Positions 7,476-16,638 are shown, numbered from the stretch's first letter. The stretch is DNA of 31,601 bases from Flavobacteriaceae bacterium (GCA_030625995.1 DAOUPU010000005.1:1-31601), one strand, 5' to 3'. Notes: a model not told the origin generated them from the sequence alone. A program made the numbers and translations.

Positions 7476-9476
7476 ATGATCTCAAGAGAAACTATCGATA
7501 AAGTTTTTGAAACTGTACGTGTTGAGGAGGTGATTGGTGATTATATCAACTTAAAAAAAGCAGGTGCGAACTTTAAAGGTTTGAGCCCTTTTGCTGATGA
7601 GAAAACACCATCATTTATGGTGTCTCCGGTTAAGCAAATTTGGAAAGATTTCAGCTCTGGAAAAGGAGGTAATGCGATTACTTTTTTAATGGAGCATGAA
7701 CATTATTCTTACCCCGAAGCGATACGATTTCTTGCCAAAAAATACAATATCGAAATTGAAGAAACCCAACAATCTGACGAGCAAAAAGAGCAAGCTAATG
7801 AGAGAGAGAGTATGTATTTGGTTTCTGAATTCGCAAAAAACTATTTTCACGAAATACTGCTGAATTCTGAAAAAGGGAAAGCAATTGGGCTTTCTTATTT
7901 TTATGAAAGAGGATTCACCGATGAAACAATCAAAAAGTTTGAATTAGGCTACTCTCTTGATCAGTGGACGGCATTTACTGATACAGCCATAGACAAAAAG
8001 TATACACTGGAATATCTTGAAAAAACAGGATTAACAATAGTTAAGCATGCCGATCAAGATATTAAGAAGGAAACTAAATTTGATCGTTTCAAAGGCCGTA
8101 TCATGTTTCCAATTCACAGTATGAGTGGTAGGGTTTTAGGTTTTGGTGGAAGAACTTTACTTACAGATAAAAAAGTAGCGAAATATGTAAATTCTCCTGA
8201 AAGTGAAATCTACCATAAAAGCAAAGTTTTATATGGTCTATACCAGGCTAAACAAGAAATTGCAAAAGAAAATAATTGCTATTTGGTTGAAGGGTACACA
8301 GATGTCATATCCTTAGTTCAGGCAGGTGTAAAGAATGTTGTTGCCTCTTCCGGTACGGCTTTAACATCTGATCAAATAAGGCTGATAAATAGATTGACAC
8401 CTAATATCACTGTTCTATTTGATGGAGATGCAGCAGGTATTAGAGCTTCAATAAGAGGAGTTGATCTAATTTTAGAGCAAGGATTGAACGTTAAAGTTGT
8501 GGCCTTTCCAGAAGGAGATGACCCCGATAGTTTTTCAAAGAATAAGTCGCATGATGAATTATTGAATTATCTTACAGAGAACGCCAAAGACTTCATTCAG
8601 TTCAAGACTTCTCTCCTGTTGGAAGAGACTAAAAATGATCCAATAAAAAAGGCGGAGTTGATCAGAAGTATTGTTTACAGTATTTCTAAGATCCCAAATA
8701 ATATCCAGAGAGAAATTTATATACAAGAATGCGCCATGTTGATGGGCATTTCTGAGGAGGTATTATTTAATGAGCTCTCTCAAAATAGAAAAAGAGAACA
8801 GCGTGATTCATCTAAAAATAAAAGAACATTGCACAGTTCTTTTGCGGGTGTTAAAAAGGAAACTAAAGTAGTTGAAAAGGTAGACCAATTATTTACCCTT
8901 GAAAAAAAATTAATTGAAATCTTGTTATTATATGGAAATCAAGAGGTAGATTTTGAGGATTATACTAGCGTTGTTGATGAAGAGGGAAATAAAACAATGC
9001 TGAAAGACAATTATACTTCCTTGATATCTAACGAGATATATGTTCATTTGCAAGATGACGAAATAGAATTCACTAATCCAATATTCTTAAAAATTTATAA
9101 TGAAATTATACATTATTTAAATCAGGATCAAAGTATCAATATTGAATCCTTTACTAACCATCAAAATATTGAAATTGCCACAGCTGTATCGAATATTTTA
9201 ATGGATGAGGATAAACACATTCTGAGCAATTGGGAACGAAAGAACATTGTAGTTAAGGGTAAAGATAAGCATTTATCAAAACTCGTGACTGATGTAATAT
9301 ACAATTTAAGAAGACACCTAATTGAACAGAAAATAGCATCATTATTAAAAGATTTGTCCCCTTCAGACTCAAGTATTGAAGTTGAAGAGAATGCTCGTCA
9401 ATCCAATTTGGAAATGGTAGTAAATTATACGGCATTAAAAAAGTTGTTGTTTGAAAAATTAAATAGAGTTTTATAA
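7476..9476 (+). CDS. dnaG: DNA primase, with substituted zinc ligands
   Basis: This 666-residue protein is DnaG, which lays RNA primers at replication forks. The N-terminal CHC2 region is easy to align (GLSPFADEKTPSF and KDFSSGKGGNAITFL), but the four zinc ligands Cys-His-Cys-Cys are Ser37, Ala40, Asp58 and Ser61, so zinc binding is probably lost. The TOPRIM catalytic core is intact: Glu272 in VEGYTDV, SSGTALT (291-297), Asp316 and Asp318 in FDGDAAG, and Asp349/Asp351 in GDDPDSF. The C-terminal 220 residues should bind the DnaB helicase but are poorly conserved. The start has an AGGTGA ribosome-binding-like sequence 5 bases upstream. Convergent with the flippase gene, five bases apart. Confidence 0.94.
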   Translation: MISRETIDKVFETVRVEEVIGDYINLKKAGANFKGLSPFADEKTPSFMVSPVKQIWKDFSSGKGGNAITFLMEHEHYSYPEAIRFLAKKYNIEIEETQQSDEQKEQANERESMYLVSEFAKNYFHEILLNSEKGKAIGLSYFYERGFTDETIKKFELGYSLDQWTAFTDTAIDKKYTLEYLEKTGLTIVKHADQDIKKETKFDRFKGRIMFPIHSMSGRVLGFGGRTLLTDKKVAKYVNSPESEIYHKSKVLYGLYQAKQEIAKENNCYLVEGYTDVISLVQAGVKNVVASSGTALTSDQIRLINRLTPNITVLFDGDAAGIRASIRGVDLILEQGLNVKVVAFPEGDDPDSFSKNKSHDELLNYLTENAKDFIQFKTSLLLEETKNDPIKKAELIRSIVYSISKIPNNIQREIYIQECAMLMGISEEVLFNELSQNRKREQRDSSKNKRTLHSSFAGVKKETKVVEKVDQLFTLEKKLIEILLLYGNQEVDFEDYTSVVDEEGNKTMLKDNYTSLISNEIYVHLQDDEIEFTNPIFLKIYNEIIHYLNQDQSINIESFTNHQNIEIATAVSNILMDEDKHILSNWERKNIVVKGKDKHLSKLVTDVIYNLRRHLIEQKIASLLKDLSPSDSSIEVEENARQSNLEMVVNYTALKKLLFEKLNRVL

Positions 9477-9481
9477 AGGGT

Positions 9482-10354
9482 CTATTTTTTTGTAATATCA
9501 ACTAATGACAATTTATAGTTTTTAAAATGAAATACTATACCAAATAGTGAAATCATAGCTGTAATAATAGAGAATATTAATCCGATGGTCACCGCAACAG
9601 AACTGTCAATTTCCAAAAGTATGGAAGCTTCATAAAAGATATATTCTCTAATTCCAATTCCGGAAAATGAAAATATTGAAAGTACAGATGATATTAAAAA
9701 TATTAAAATATAATTTAAATAATTATCGTGGTTGCCTAAACTCATAATAATAAAAATTACAGATGTTATTTGAAGCAACTGAACTAAAATTGAAATTCCC
9801 AAGGTTTTATAAAAGACGTTAAGAAATTTAAAAAAGAAGTGTTTAAGAATAAAATAGGCTACAATAATTATTAAGACTATTACAATTGGAATGAGCCATA
9901 TCAGGAATTTATAAGCTAATAAATTATAACTAAGCAGGCTAATTAAAATGCCAATGGCAGTTAAACCGATAAAGCGGTCTACAAATACTGCAGAAGTCAA
10001 TGTTTTAACCTCCCACTTGAATTTTTTATTCAAAACGTATATTTTGTAGGCATCGCCCCCAATTCCACCAGGAATAAAAAAGTTATAGAACATTCCAATT
10101 AAATATAGAATATTATTGGAGTCATTGGAAAGATTATATCCAACATTATGAAATATTATTAAAAGCCTTTTGGCAGAAATCCATTGAGATAGTAAAAAAA
10201 ACAGGATAGATAATATTAGAAAATATGGTTTTACACTTCTTAGAGTTTCTAAAATTTGAGCAAAGGAGATCTTCGTAAAAACAAAGTATAATAGAAAAAC
10301 ACTCAATCCTATTTTAAAAAATGTAGACAGTAATTTTTTTCTACCCGTTTTCAA
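9482..10354 (-). CDS. Flippase-like / lysylphosphatidylglycerol synthase TM-region protein
   Basis: The 290-residue product has about eight hydrophobic membrane segments and the pattern of the UPF0104/LPG_synthase_TM family (PF03706), including a GGIGGDAYKIYVL segment near residues 97-109 and SGIGIREYIFYE near 231-242. Such proteins without the MprF catalytic domain often sit beside polyprenyl-phosphate glycosyltransferases and are thought to move lipid-linked substrates, though this is not proven. The start appears to be TTG, because an in-frame stop lies three codons upstream and no other early start exists. It overlaps the end of the upstream GT2 gene by 14 bases, so translation is probably coupled. 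Confidence 0.8.
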   Translation of the reverse strand: MKTGRKKLLSTFFKIGLSVFLLYFVFTKISFAQILETLRSVKPYFLILSILFFLLSQWISAKRLLIIFHNVGYNLSNDSNNILYLIGMFYNFFIPGGIGGDAYKIYVLNKKFKWEVKTLTSAVFVDRFIGLTAIGILISLLSYNLLAYKFLIWLIPIVIVLIIIVAYFILKHFFFKFLNVFYKTLGISILVQLLQITSVIFIIMSLGNHDNYLNYILIFLISSVLSIFSFSGIGIREYIFYEASILLEIDSSVAVTIGLIFSIITAMISLFGIVFHFKNYKLSLVDITKK

Positions 10355-11288
10355 TAGTAGTTATTTTTCTTATGTTATATGGTTTTTTATCCTGTGATTC
10401 ATAGTAGGTCCTCATTAATAAATCGGCTACAATCCCAATGGTAAACAACTGAATACCAACCAATATTAGAAGCATGCCGAGAATTAGCAAAGGTCTGCTT
10501 CCAATGTCGTTACCTAATATTTTTAAGATAAGCAAGTAGATATTTATTAGAACTCCCAAAGTAAAAAATAAGATTCCAATATTACCAAACAGATAAATAG
10601 GTTTTTGAAGATATTTACGTTGAAATAATATTAATAATAGATCATTAATTACCTTGAAAGTTCTACCCAGACCATATTTTGATACCCCAAATTTTCTAGA
10701 ATGATGTTTTACTTTAACTTCGGTTATCCTGGCTCCGTTTATATGGGCTATTAGCGTAATAAATCTGTGTAATTCGCCATAAAGGTTGAGTTCTTTTGAA
10801 GTCTCTCTTGTAAATATCTTTAAAGCACAACCATGATCTTGAATGTCTAATTTTGTCGTTTTTCGTATAATATAATTAGCAATTTTTGAAGGAAAAGTTC
10901 TAATCAAAGAATCCTTTCTCTTTTGCCTGATACCTGTTACTACATCCCAGTCCCCTTCAATTAACAAATCTAACATCATTGGAATATCGCTTGGATCATT
11001 TTGCATATCCCCATCCATAGTTATAATATAATCTCCTTTTGCATATTCAATTCCGGCTTGTAAGGCAGAACTTTGGCCATAATTTTTTTTCATCTCGATC
11101 AATACCACCTTCGGATTTTTCATCTCCTTAATTTCATTTCTGGTGTTATCGCTGGAATAATCATCTATAAAAATGATTTCATATTTGTATTCCTTAATCG
11201 CATCTTCAATAGCATTTGTCAGTAGGTCAACATTGCCTTGTTCATTGTAAACAGGAATAATAATGGAAAGTAATTTGGTAGAACTCAT
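10341..11288 (-). CDS. Family 2 glycosyltransferase (polyprenyl-phosphate sugar synthase type)
   Basis: This 315-residue enzyme starts at the ATG at 11288, giving MSSTKLLSIIIPVYNEQGN. A TTG six codons further up is possible but atypical. The GT-A fold shows SIIIPVYNE near the N terminus, FIDDYSSD, and the metal-binding DGDMQNDP. Two C-terminal membrane helices (about 225-250 and 263-290) match the DPM1/ArnC/GtrB branch, which transfers a sugar from a nucleotide donor to undecaprenyl or dolichyl phosphate. It forms a two-gene unit with the downstream flippase-like gene and is divergent from the ArnT-like gene, which could use its product. The sugar is not predictable. Confidence 0.88.
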   Translation of the reverse strand: MSSTKLLSIIIPVYNEQGNVDLLTNAIEDAIKEYKYEIIFIDDYSSDNTRNEIKEMKNPKVVLIEMKKNYGQSSALQAGIEYAKGDYIITMDGDMQNDPSDIPMMLDLLIEGDWDVVTGIRQKRKDSLIRTFPSKIANYIIRKTTKLDIQDHGCALKIFTRETSKELNLYGELHRFITLIAHINGARITEVKVKHHSRKFGVSKYGLGRTFKVINDLLLILFQRKYLQKPIYLFGNIGILFFTLGVLINIYLLILKILGNDIGSRPLLILGMLLILVGIQLFTIGIVADLLMRTYYESQDKKPYNIRKITTIENG

Positions 11289-11303
11289 AATTAAAATAAA
11301 TTT

Positions 11304-11311
11304 CAAAATTA
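11304..11311 (-). promoter_or_regulatory. Possible -7 element for the GT2-flippase unit
   Basis: On the minus strand TAATTTTG matches TAnnTTTG 15 bases before the GT2 ATG. No clear -33 TTG is present at the right distance. Confidence 0.35.
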
Positions 11312-11401
11312 GTGTAATTATTTAGATTATAAATTTTATAATATTAAATAACTGTATTTTTACCCAAAATAATAGGGTTCATTAAATATTTGATCTTTTG
11401 T

Positions 11402-13066
11402 ATGGATTTATTTTTGTCAAAAAGAAATGTTATTTTATTGTATGCACTGCTAGCTTTGGTTTATATATCAGGCCTGTTTATCCCTTTAATGGAGCATGAT
11501 TCAGCTGCGCACGCCGTAATTGCCATGCGGATGTATTTGGAAAATGATTTTATACATTTATATAAAGGTGTTGAAGAATATTTAGATAAACCACATATGC
11601 ATTTTTGGCTCTCGGCATTATCTTTTAAAATATTTGGATTAACACCATGGGCATATCGAATTCCTGCTTTAATTTTCACCTTAATTGGTGCTTATTCTTG
11701 TTATAATTTAGCAAAGGAATTATACGGATCAAATGCCGGACATATCTCTTCCTTAATTTTTCTTTCTGCTCAAGCTATTATTTTAGCGAATCATGATGTT
11801 CGTACCGATGCTGTTTTAACAGGAGCTAGTATTTACGCCATTTGGCAATTGGTAGTATATATAAATCACGGGAAATTATTGAATGCTGTTCTAGGATCTA
11901 TAGGATTGGGTGTTGCGTTTAGCACAAAAGGACAACTTGCAATTCTAATGATTGGATCTGCACTTTTATGTTATGTTTTGTACAGTAGAAAATGGAAAGC
12001 AGTATGGAGTTGGAAAGTGCTGGTAGGGATAATAACTTTTTTAATAGTCTCAACTCCGATGATTTATGCATATTATCTTCAGTTTGATATCTATCCTGAG
12101 AAATTGGTATACGGTCATAAAAATGTTTCGGGAATTAAATTTATTTTTTGGGATCAGAGCTTTGCCAGATTAACCGGTGAAGGATTTAACAGTAACAATA
12201 CCGATTATTTATTCTTTTTTCACACCTTATTGTGGGCCTTTTTACCCTGGGCCTTAATAACCTATATTGCCATTTTCGATAGGTCTAAAGAACTTATTAA
12301 AATTAGGTTTAAGTATAAGAAAGGAATAGAATTTTTAACTCTTGGAGGGTTTTGGTTGGTAATGATCATAATTAATTTGTCAAAATCAAAACTACCTCAC
12401 TATATGAATAGTTTATTTCCTGTTTTATCTGTTTTATTGTCGGGTTACCTGGTTTATTTATATGATACCTCAAAATTCAAAAAACTTAGAACTTTATTAT
12501 ACGTTCAATATTTTGTAATTATCGTAGGTAGTATTTTCGTAATAATACTAGTGACATACGTATTCCCAGCGTCCTATTTATTGCTAATTGTCTATGCAAT
12601 CCTATTTATTACCTTAGTTTATTATTTAGTCAGGAAAATGGAATTAATATCAAAAATTATAATTGTATCGGTACTATTCGCGGTATTTGTAAATTTCAGT
12701 TTAAATACGCAATTTTATCCTAGTTTATTAAAATATCAAGCGGGTCTTAATATGATCGATATTATTGATAAGGAAAATATTAATGTGAATGATATTTACA
12801 TTTACGATGATCGAAATAGTTGGTCTCTGAATTTTTATACTAAAAGACATACACCTGCTTTAGATCTATCTCAAGTAGATGAAAATAAAGGAAAATGGCT
12901 TTTTGTTTACGATAAGGATATGGATAAGTTAAAATCAGAAAATGTAACTTGGGACGACAATTACGTTGTGCCTCATTACAGAATAACAATGTTAAAATTA
13001 CCTTTTTTAAACCCTACAACGAGAAATAAAGAATTGAGTAAGGCCTATCTGTTACACTTGAATTAA
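11402..13066 (+). CDS. ArnT/PMT-like membrane glycosyltransferase
   Basis: The 554-residue protein has a glycosyltransferase 39/83 (PMT_2) architecture: about eleven to twelve membrane segments followed by a soluble periplasmic tail from about residue 440. The first periplasmic loop has EHDSAAHA with Asp33, then LDKPHMHFWL (61-70) resembling the DKPP-type motif of ArnT, and NHDVRTD with Asp136. These enzymes take a sugar from polyprenyl phosphate and attach it to lipid A, protein or other lipids on the outer face of the inner membrane. I chose the ATG at 11402 over a TTG four codons earlier. The acceptor is unknown. The divergent GT2 is the natural donor-making partner. Confidence 0.85.
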   Translation: MDLFLSKRNVILLYALLALVYISGLFIPLMEHDSAAHAVIAMRMYLENDFIHLYKGVEEYLDKPHMHFWLSALSFKIFGLTPWAYRIPALIFTLIGAYSCYNLAKELYGSNAGHISSLIFLSAQAIILANHDVRTDAVLTGASIYAIWQLVVYINHGKLLNAVLGSIGLGVAFSTKGQLAILMIGSALLCYVLYSRKWKAVWSWKVLVGIITFLIVSTPMIYAYYLQFDIYPEKLVYGHKNVSGIKFIFWDQSFARLTGEGFNSNNTDYLFFFHTLLWAFLPWALITYIAIFDRSKELIKIRFKYKKGIEFLTLGGFWLVMIIINLSKSKLPHYMNSLFPVLSVLLSGYLVYLYDTSKFKKLRTLLYVQYFVIIVGSIFVIILVTYVFPASYLLLIVYAILFITLVYYLVRKMELISKIIIVSVLFAVFVNFSLNTQFYPSLLKYQAGLNMIDIIDKENINVNDIYIYDDRNSWSLNFYTKRHTPALDLSQVDENKGKWLFVYDKDMDKLKSENVTWDDNYVVPHYRITMLKLPFLNPTTRNKELSKAYLLHLN

Positions 13067-13068
13067 GA

Positions 13069-13860
13069 TTAATTTTTGATACTCTCAGGAATTGCACAAA
13101 CAGGAATTGCAACCATTTTATGTTTATTTGCAAGATGTAACTTATTGTATATTTTAAAAACTGCCTCTTCACGGCCTACGAAATCATTTGCTGATTTACC
13201 TTTACCCATTTGTTGCATAGCCCATTCCAATTCAGGGTAAGAGGCGCCAATTTGATCTTCATCCGTTCTGTCATCACCCCATAACCCATCTGTTGGAGGA
13301 GCTATGAGAATGTCATTATTTATTTTTATATGTTTTGAAAGTTCATAAACCTCAGTTTTTAATAAATCTGCAATGGGACTCAAATCTACACCACCATCAC
13401 CATACTTTGTGTAAAAACCAATGCCAAAATCTTCCACCTTATTTCCTGTACCTACTACCAAATAACCATTTAAGGCAGCGAAATAATATAAAGACGTCAT
13501 ACGCAGCCTTGCTCTGGTGTTTGCCAACGACATAAAACGATCTTCTTCATTTTCAACATCAGGAAAAGTCATAACAAGGCTATCAAATGCGGGAGTTAAA
13601 TCAACTTTGGTCGAACTTACATTTGAAAAAGCCTTCTTTAACCATGCTATATGACTTAGTGCTCTGTTTATTTCGCTACCTGCCTGATGTATCGGCATCT
13701 CTAAACATAGCGTAGGGAAACCTGTCATAGCACAAAGTGTTGAAGAAAGTGCTGAATCGATTCCACCTGAAACGCCAATAACGAAACCTTTTACCTTTGC
13801 TTTTACCGCATAGTTTTTTAACCAGCCCACAATGTGATTTGTTACTTTTTCTGCATTCAT
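13069..13860 (-). CDS. nadE: NH3-dependent NAD+ synthetase
   Basis: NadE converts nicotinic acid adenine dinucleotide to NAD using ATP and ammonia. The 263-residue length and absence of an N-terminal nitrilase/glutaminase domain make this the ammonia-dependent form. The PP-loop SGGIDSA is at residues 31-37, and VGTGNKVEDFGIGFYTKYGDGG holds the substrate-binding residues. A plausible -7 element (TATTTTTG on the minus strand, 13899 to 13892) lies about 30 bases upstream. It is convergent with the ArnT-like gene, two bases apart, and divergent from gldB. Confidence 0.95.
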   Translation of the reverse strand: MNAEKVTNHIVGWLKNYAVKAKVKGFVIGVSGGIDSALSSTLCAMTGFPTLCLEMPIHQAGSEINRALSHIAWLKKAFSNVSSTKVDLTPAFDSLVMTFPDVENEEDRFMSLANTRARLRMTSLYYFAALNGYLVVGTGNKVEDFGIGFYTKYGDGGVDLSPIADLLKTEVYELSKHIKINNDILIAPPTDGLWGDDRTDEDQIGASYPELEWAMQQMGKGKSANDFVGREEAVFKIYNKLHLANKHKMVAIPVCAIPESIKN

Positions 13861-13891
13861 ATTAAAAGTAATTTTTTAAATTTGCCTGCCA

Positions 13892-13899
13892 CAAAAATA
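13892..13899 (-). promoter_or_regulatory. Possible -7 element for nadE
   Basis: TATTTTTG on the minus strand fits TAnnTTTG and ends about 31 bases before the nadE ATG at 13860. The -33 element is not obvious. On the opposite strand TAAATTTG (13877-13884) could serve gldB in the same spacer, also without a -33 match. Confidence 0.4.
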
Positions 13900-13951
13900 T
13901 TAAAATTAAAACTAAAATAATTGTTTAACACAATATTGTAATTGATAATCA

Positions 13952-14911
13952 ATGAAATTTAATATTTATACTATTTTACTCCTTTTGATTGTGTTCAGTT
14001 GCACAAAAGAAGAAAAGTCATTTATTGATGTTAGTAATATACAAACAGAGACAATTGTTAAACGGTTTGATCAAGAATTTTATACTATACAACCTGAAAA
14101 TTTAAATGAGCTAAAATCTGAATTTCCATTTTTGTTTCCTCAACCTAATCCGGATAGTGTGTGGGTTGACAAAATGCAAAATAAAGATGAACTTGCTCTA
14201 TTTGAAGAATCTCAAAAATTATATGCAGATTTCTCGATGGAGGAGGAGCAATTGAACAATTTGTTTAAGCATATAAAGTATTACTATCCTCAATTTAATG
14301 AACCTAAAACCATTACTATTCTTAGCAATGTGGATTATGAGAATAACGTTGTGTTAGCCGATAGTTTATTATTTATTTCTTTAGATCTTTTTTTAGGAAA
14401 GGACAGTGAAATATATGATGATTTCCCTGGTTATATAAAACAAAATTACACTAAAGATCACCTTATTGTGGCTGTTGCCGAAAAATTTGTGACGCGTTTT
14501 CTACCTCCTTCATCAAATAATAATTTGATTTCAAGAATGGTCCAGGAAGGAAAAAAGTTAGTATTGACAAATGCTTTTCTACCAGGTATTTCTGAGCATG
14601 AAATAATAGGATATACAGAAGATCAATTGGTATGGGCGGATTTGAGTGAAACGGAGATCTGGAAATATTTTGTACAAAATGAAATGCTCTATAATTCAGA
14701 CACCCAGTTGGCAGAACGTTTTATCGATGAAGCTCCCTTTTCTAAGTTTTATTTAGAAATCGATCAGGAATCGCCGGGTAGAATTGGTGCCTGGTTTGGA
14801 TGGCAAATCGTTAAGTCCTATCTTAATAACAACAAGGTGCCCTTACAAAAGGTAATGCTTATGGATAATGAAGAGGTCTTTAATAATTCCAAATATAAAC
14901 CAAAGAAATAG
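13952..14911 (+). CDS. gldB: Gliding motility lipoprotein GldB
   Basis: This 319-residue protein matches GldB, a lipoprotein essential for gliding motility in Flavobacterium johnsoniae. A lipoprotein signal is clear: a charged start, a run of leucine/isoleucine, and a lipobox LIVFSC with Cys17 as the acylated residue. The mature part is soluble and periplasmic, with a conserved core containing GRIGAWFGWQIVKSYL near residues 273-288. gldC follows 109 bases downstream on the same strand, the arrangement known from F. johnsoniae. Its biochemical role is not established, though later gld genes form the type IX secretion and gliding machinery. Confidence 0.92.
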   Translation: MKFNIYTILLLLIVFSCTKEEKSFIDVSNIQTETIVKRFDQEFYTIQPENLNELKSEFPFLFPQPNPDSVWVDKMQNKDELALFEESQKLYADFSMEEEQLNNLFKHIKYYYPQFNEPKTITILSNVDYENNVVLADSLLFISLDLFLGKDSEIYDDFPGYIKQNYTKDHLIVAVAEKFVTRFLPPSSNNNLISRMVQEGKKLVLTNAFLPGISEHEIIGYTEDQLVWADLSETEIWKYFVQNEMLYNSDTQLAERFIDEAPFSKFYLEIDQESPGRIGAWFGWQIVKSYLNNNKVPLQKVMLMDNEEVFNNSKYKPKK

Positions 14912-15020
14912 AGGAATTAGGAATAAATTAATACTCTGACACTTTTAATATGGACGTGGGGTAATCTAAATATAGAATTTCTTAATTACTCTTTTTAGAA
15001 ATATTCAAAAATTTAAAATT

Positions 15021-15356
15021 ATGGCAATTAAACATAGTTCTAAGATTAAAATTGAAGTTGGTCTGGACGAAAATAGAATTCCTGAACTAATGAAGTGGTC
15101 TGCAGATGATGGAGGAATAAGTAATAAGGAGTCGAAGGCACTTTTGCTTTCCGTTTGGGATAGTAAAGAAAAAGAAACCTACAAGATAAATTTATGGACC
15201 AAAGACATGCCTGTAGATGAGATGAAGCAATTTTTCCATCAAACCTTGGTATCGATGGCAGATTCTTTTCAATTAGCAACAAATGACGACAAAATGAGTG
15301 CTACCATGCGCGATTTTTGTGATTATTTCGCGGAAAAGTTAGAGTTGAAAGGGTAA
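15021..15356 (+). CDS. gldC: Gliding motility protein GldC
   Basis: The 111-residue product matches GldC in size and sequence (IKIEVGLDENRIPELMKWSADDGG near residues 10-33, and YKINLWTKDMPVDEMKQFFHQTL in the middle). It has no signal peptide or membrane segment and is expected in the cytoplasm. GldC is not strictly required for gliding in F. johnsoniae but improves it, and it always appears beside gldB. The gene converges with folK-dNK, and the ends are 33 bases apart. Confidence 0.92.
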   Translation: MAIKHSSKIKIEVGLDENRIPELMKWSADDGGISNKESKALLLSVWDSKEKETYKINLWTKDMPVDEMKQFFHQTLVSMADSFQLATNDDKMSATMRDFCDYFAEKLELKG

Positions 15357-15389
15357 TTCAAGGGATAGATATTTAGGTAGTGAAGAAGT

Positions 15390-16526
15390 CTATTGATTGC
15401 CCTTGAATTCTGAAATAGTATTGATAATAGTTTGATAGTCATCTTTTTTATTCACAAAATCTAATTCCGATACATCAATAATTAAAGTATTTAAATGCTC
15501 TCGGGTCTTAATAAAATTGAGATAGCCTTTATGAATTTTATTTAAATATTCAGATTGGATATTTTGCTCGTATTCACGACCACGATTTTTAATATTCTCT
15601 AGTAATCTATCGGTATTTTGATATAGATAAACATAAATATCCGGTTTAGAAATTTCTTTGTATAAGATATCAAACATTTTTCGGTACAAATTATATTCTT
15701 CTTTAGCTAAGGTGACCTGTGCAAAAATGAGCGATTTAAATATAAAATAATCAGAAACTATGAAGTTCTTAAATAAATCAAATTGGGCAATTCCATCTGA
15801 AAGTTGATGATATCTATCTGCTAAAAAACTCATTTCCAGTGTAAAAGCATAGCGTTCATTATCTTTATAGAACTTTGGTAAGAAAGCGTTGTCCGCGAAA
15901 CGCTCCAAAACTAATTTTGCATTAAAATCATCGCCAATTTTTCTGGCAAGCGATGTTTTTCCTGACCCGATATTTCCTTCTATGGCAATAAAATTAAATT
16001 TTTCAACTAAAGAAATTGGTCTTTCTATTTTTAATTCCGTCTTTACAATAGTTCCCGGGTCAGCGCAATCTTTTAAACAAGAGGAGATCCTTTTCTTTGC
16101 AATAGGATGAATAATGGAGCTGGCTATTTCGTCTAAAGGAACCAAAACAAATTTCCTCTCCAACATTTTTGGATGAGGTACTTTCAGGTCGTTATAAAAA
16201 ATTATTTCATTATCAAATAACAAGATATCGATATCAATTTTCCGATCCTCATAATCATTTGCATTTTTTCTTACCCTACCCAGTTGTTTCTCAATTTCTA
16301 ATACTTTTTTTATTAAATTTTCAGGATTTAGGTTTGTGGTTAGTTTAATACAAATATTCAAAAAATCGTCACCTTCGAAACCCCATGATTTGGTTTTATA
16401 AACAGAGGAAATAGATTTGATATGTCCTATTTTCTCTCCGATTAAATCTACCGCTTTTTGCAGGTTAATTAGCTTTTTACCGGCATTAGTTCCTAAAGAT
16501 AAATATGTTGTTCTTACTATTCTCAT
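15390..16526 (-). CDS. folK: Fusion: HPPK (FolK) and deoxynucleoside kinase
   Basis: Two enzymes are joined in 378 residues. Residues 7-150 are 6-hydroxymethyl-7,8-dihydropterin pyrophosphokinase, the step before dihydropteroate synthase in folate synthesis, with YLSLGTN, VYKTKSWGF, metal-binding Asp98 and Asp100 in RKIDIDILLF, and VPHPKMLER. From about residue 177 a deoxynucleoside kinase follows, with P-loop GNIGSGKT (184-191), the ERF motif (208-210) and an arginine-rich lid (RGREYEQNI, from 315). This kinase phosphorylates salvaged deoxynucleosides. The ATG at 16526 is preferred over upstream TTG codons. The fusion recurs in Bacteroidota and links folate supply with nucleotide salvage; thyA and folA are also in this window. 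Confidence 0.93.
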   Translation of the reverse strand: MRIVRTTYLSLGTNAGKKLINLQKAVDLIGEKIGHIKSISSVYKTKSWGFEGDDFLNICIKLTTNLNPENLIKKVLEIEKQLGRVRKNANDYEDRKIDIDILLFDNEIIFYNDLKVPHPKMLERKFVLVPLDEIASSIIHPIAKKRISSCLKDCADPGTIVKTELKIERPISLVEKFNFIAIEGNIGSGKTSLARKIGDDFNAKLVLERFADNAFLPKFYKDNERYAFTLEMSFLADRYHQLSDGIAQFDLFKNFIVSDYFIFKSLIFAQVTLAKEEYNLYRKMFDILYKEISKPDIYVYLYQNTDRLLENIKNRGREYEQNIQSEYLNKIHKGYLNFIKTREHLNTLIIDVSELDFVNKKDDYQTIINTISEFKGNQ

Positions 16527-16638
16527 CAATTGGTACAAAGAAAATAAAACAAAAGGATAAAAGTTTATATTTATTCCCCTATTTTTATAAATTGTAACAA
16601 TTGCATGATATCAACGTCAAATCAGAAAATATATTTAT

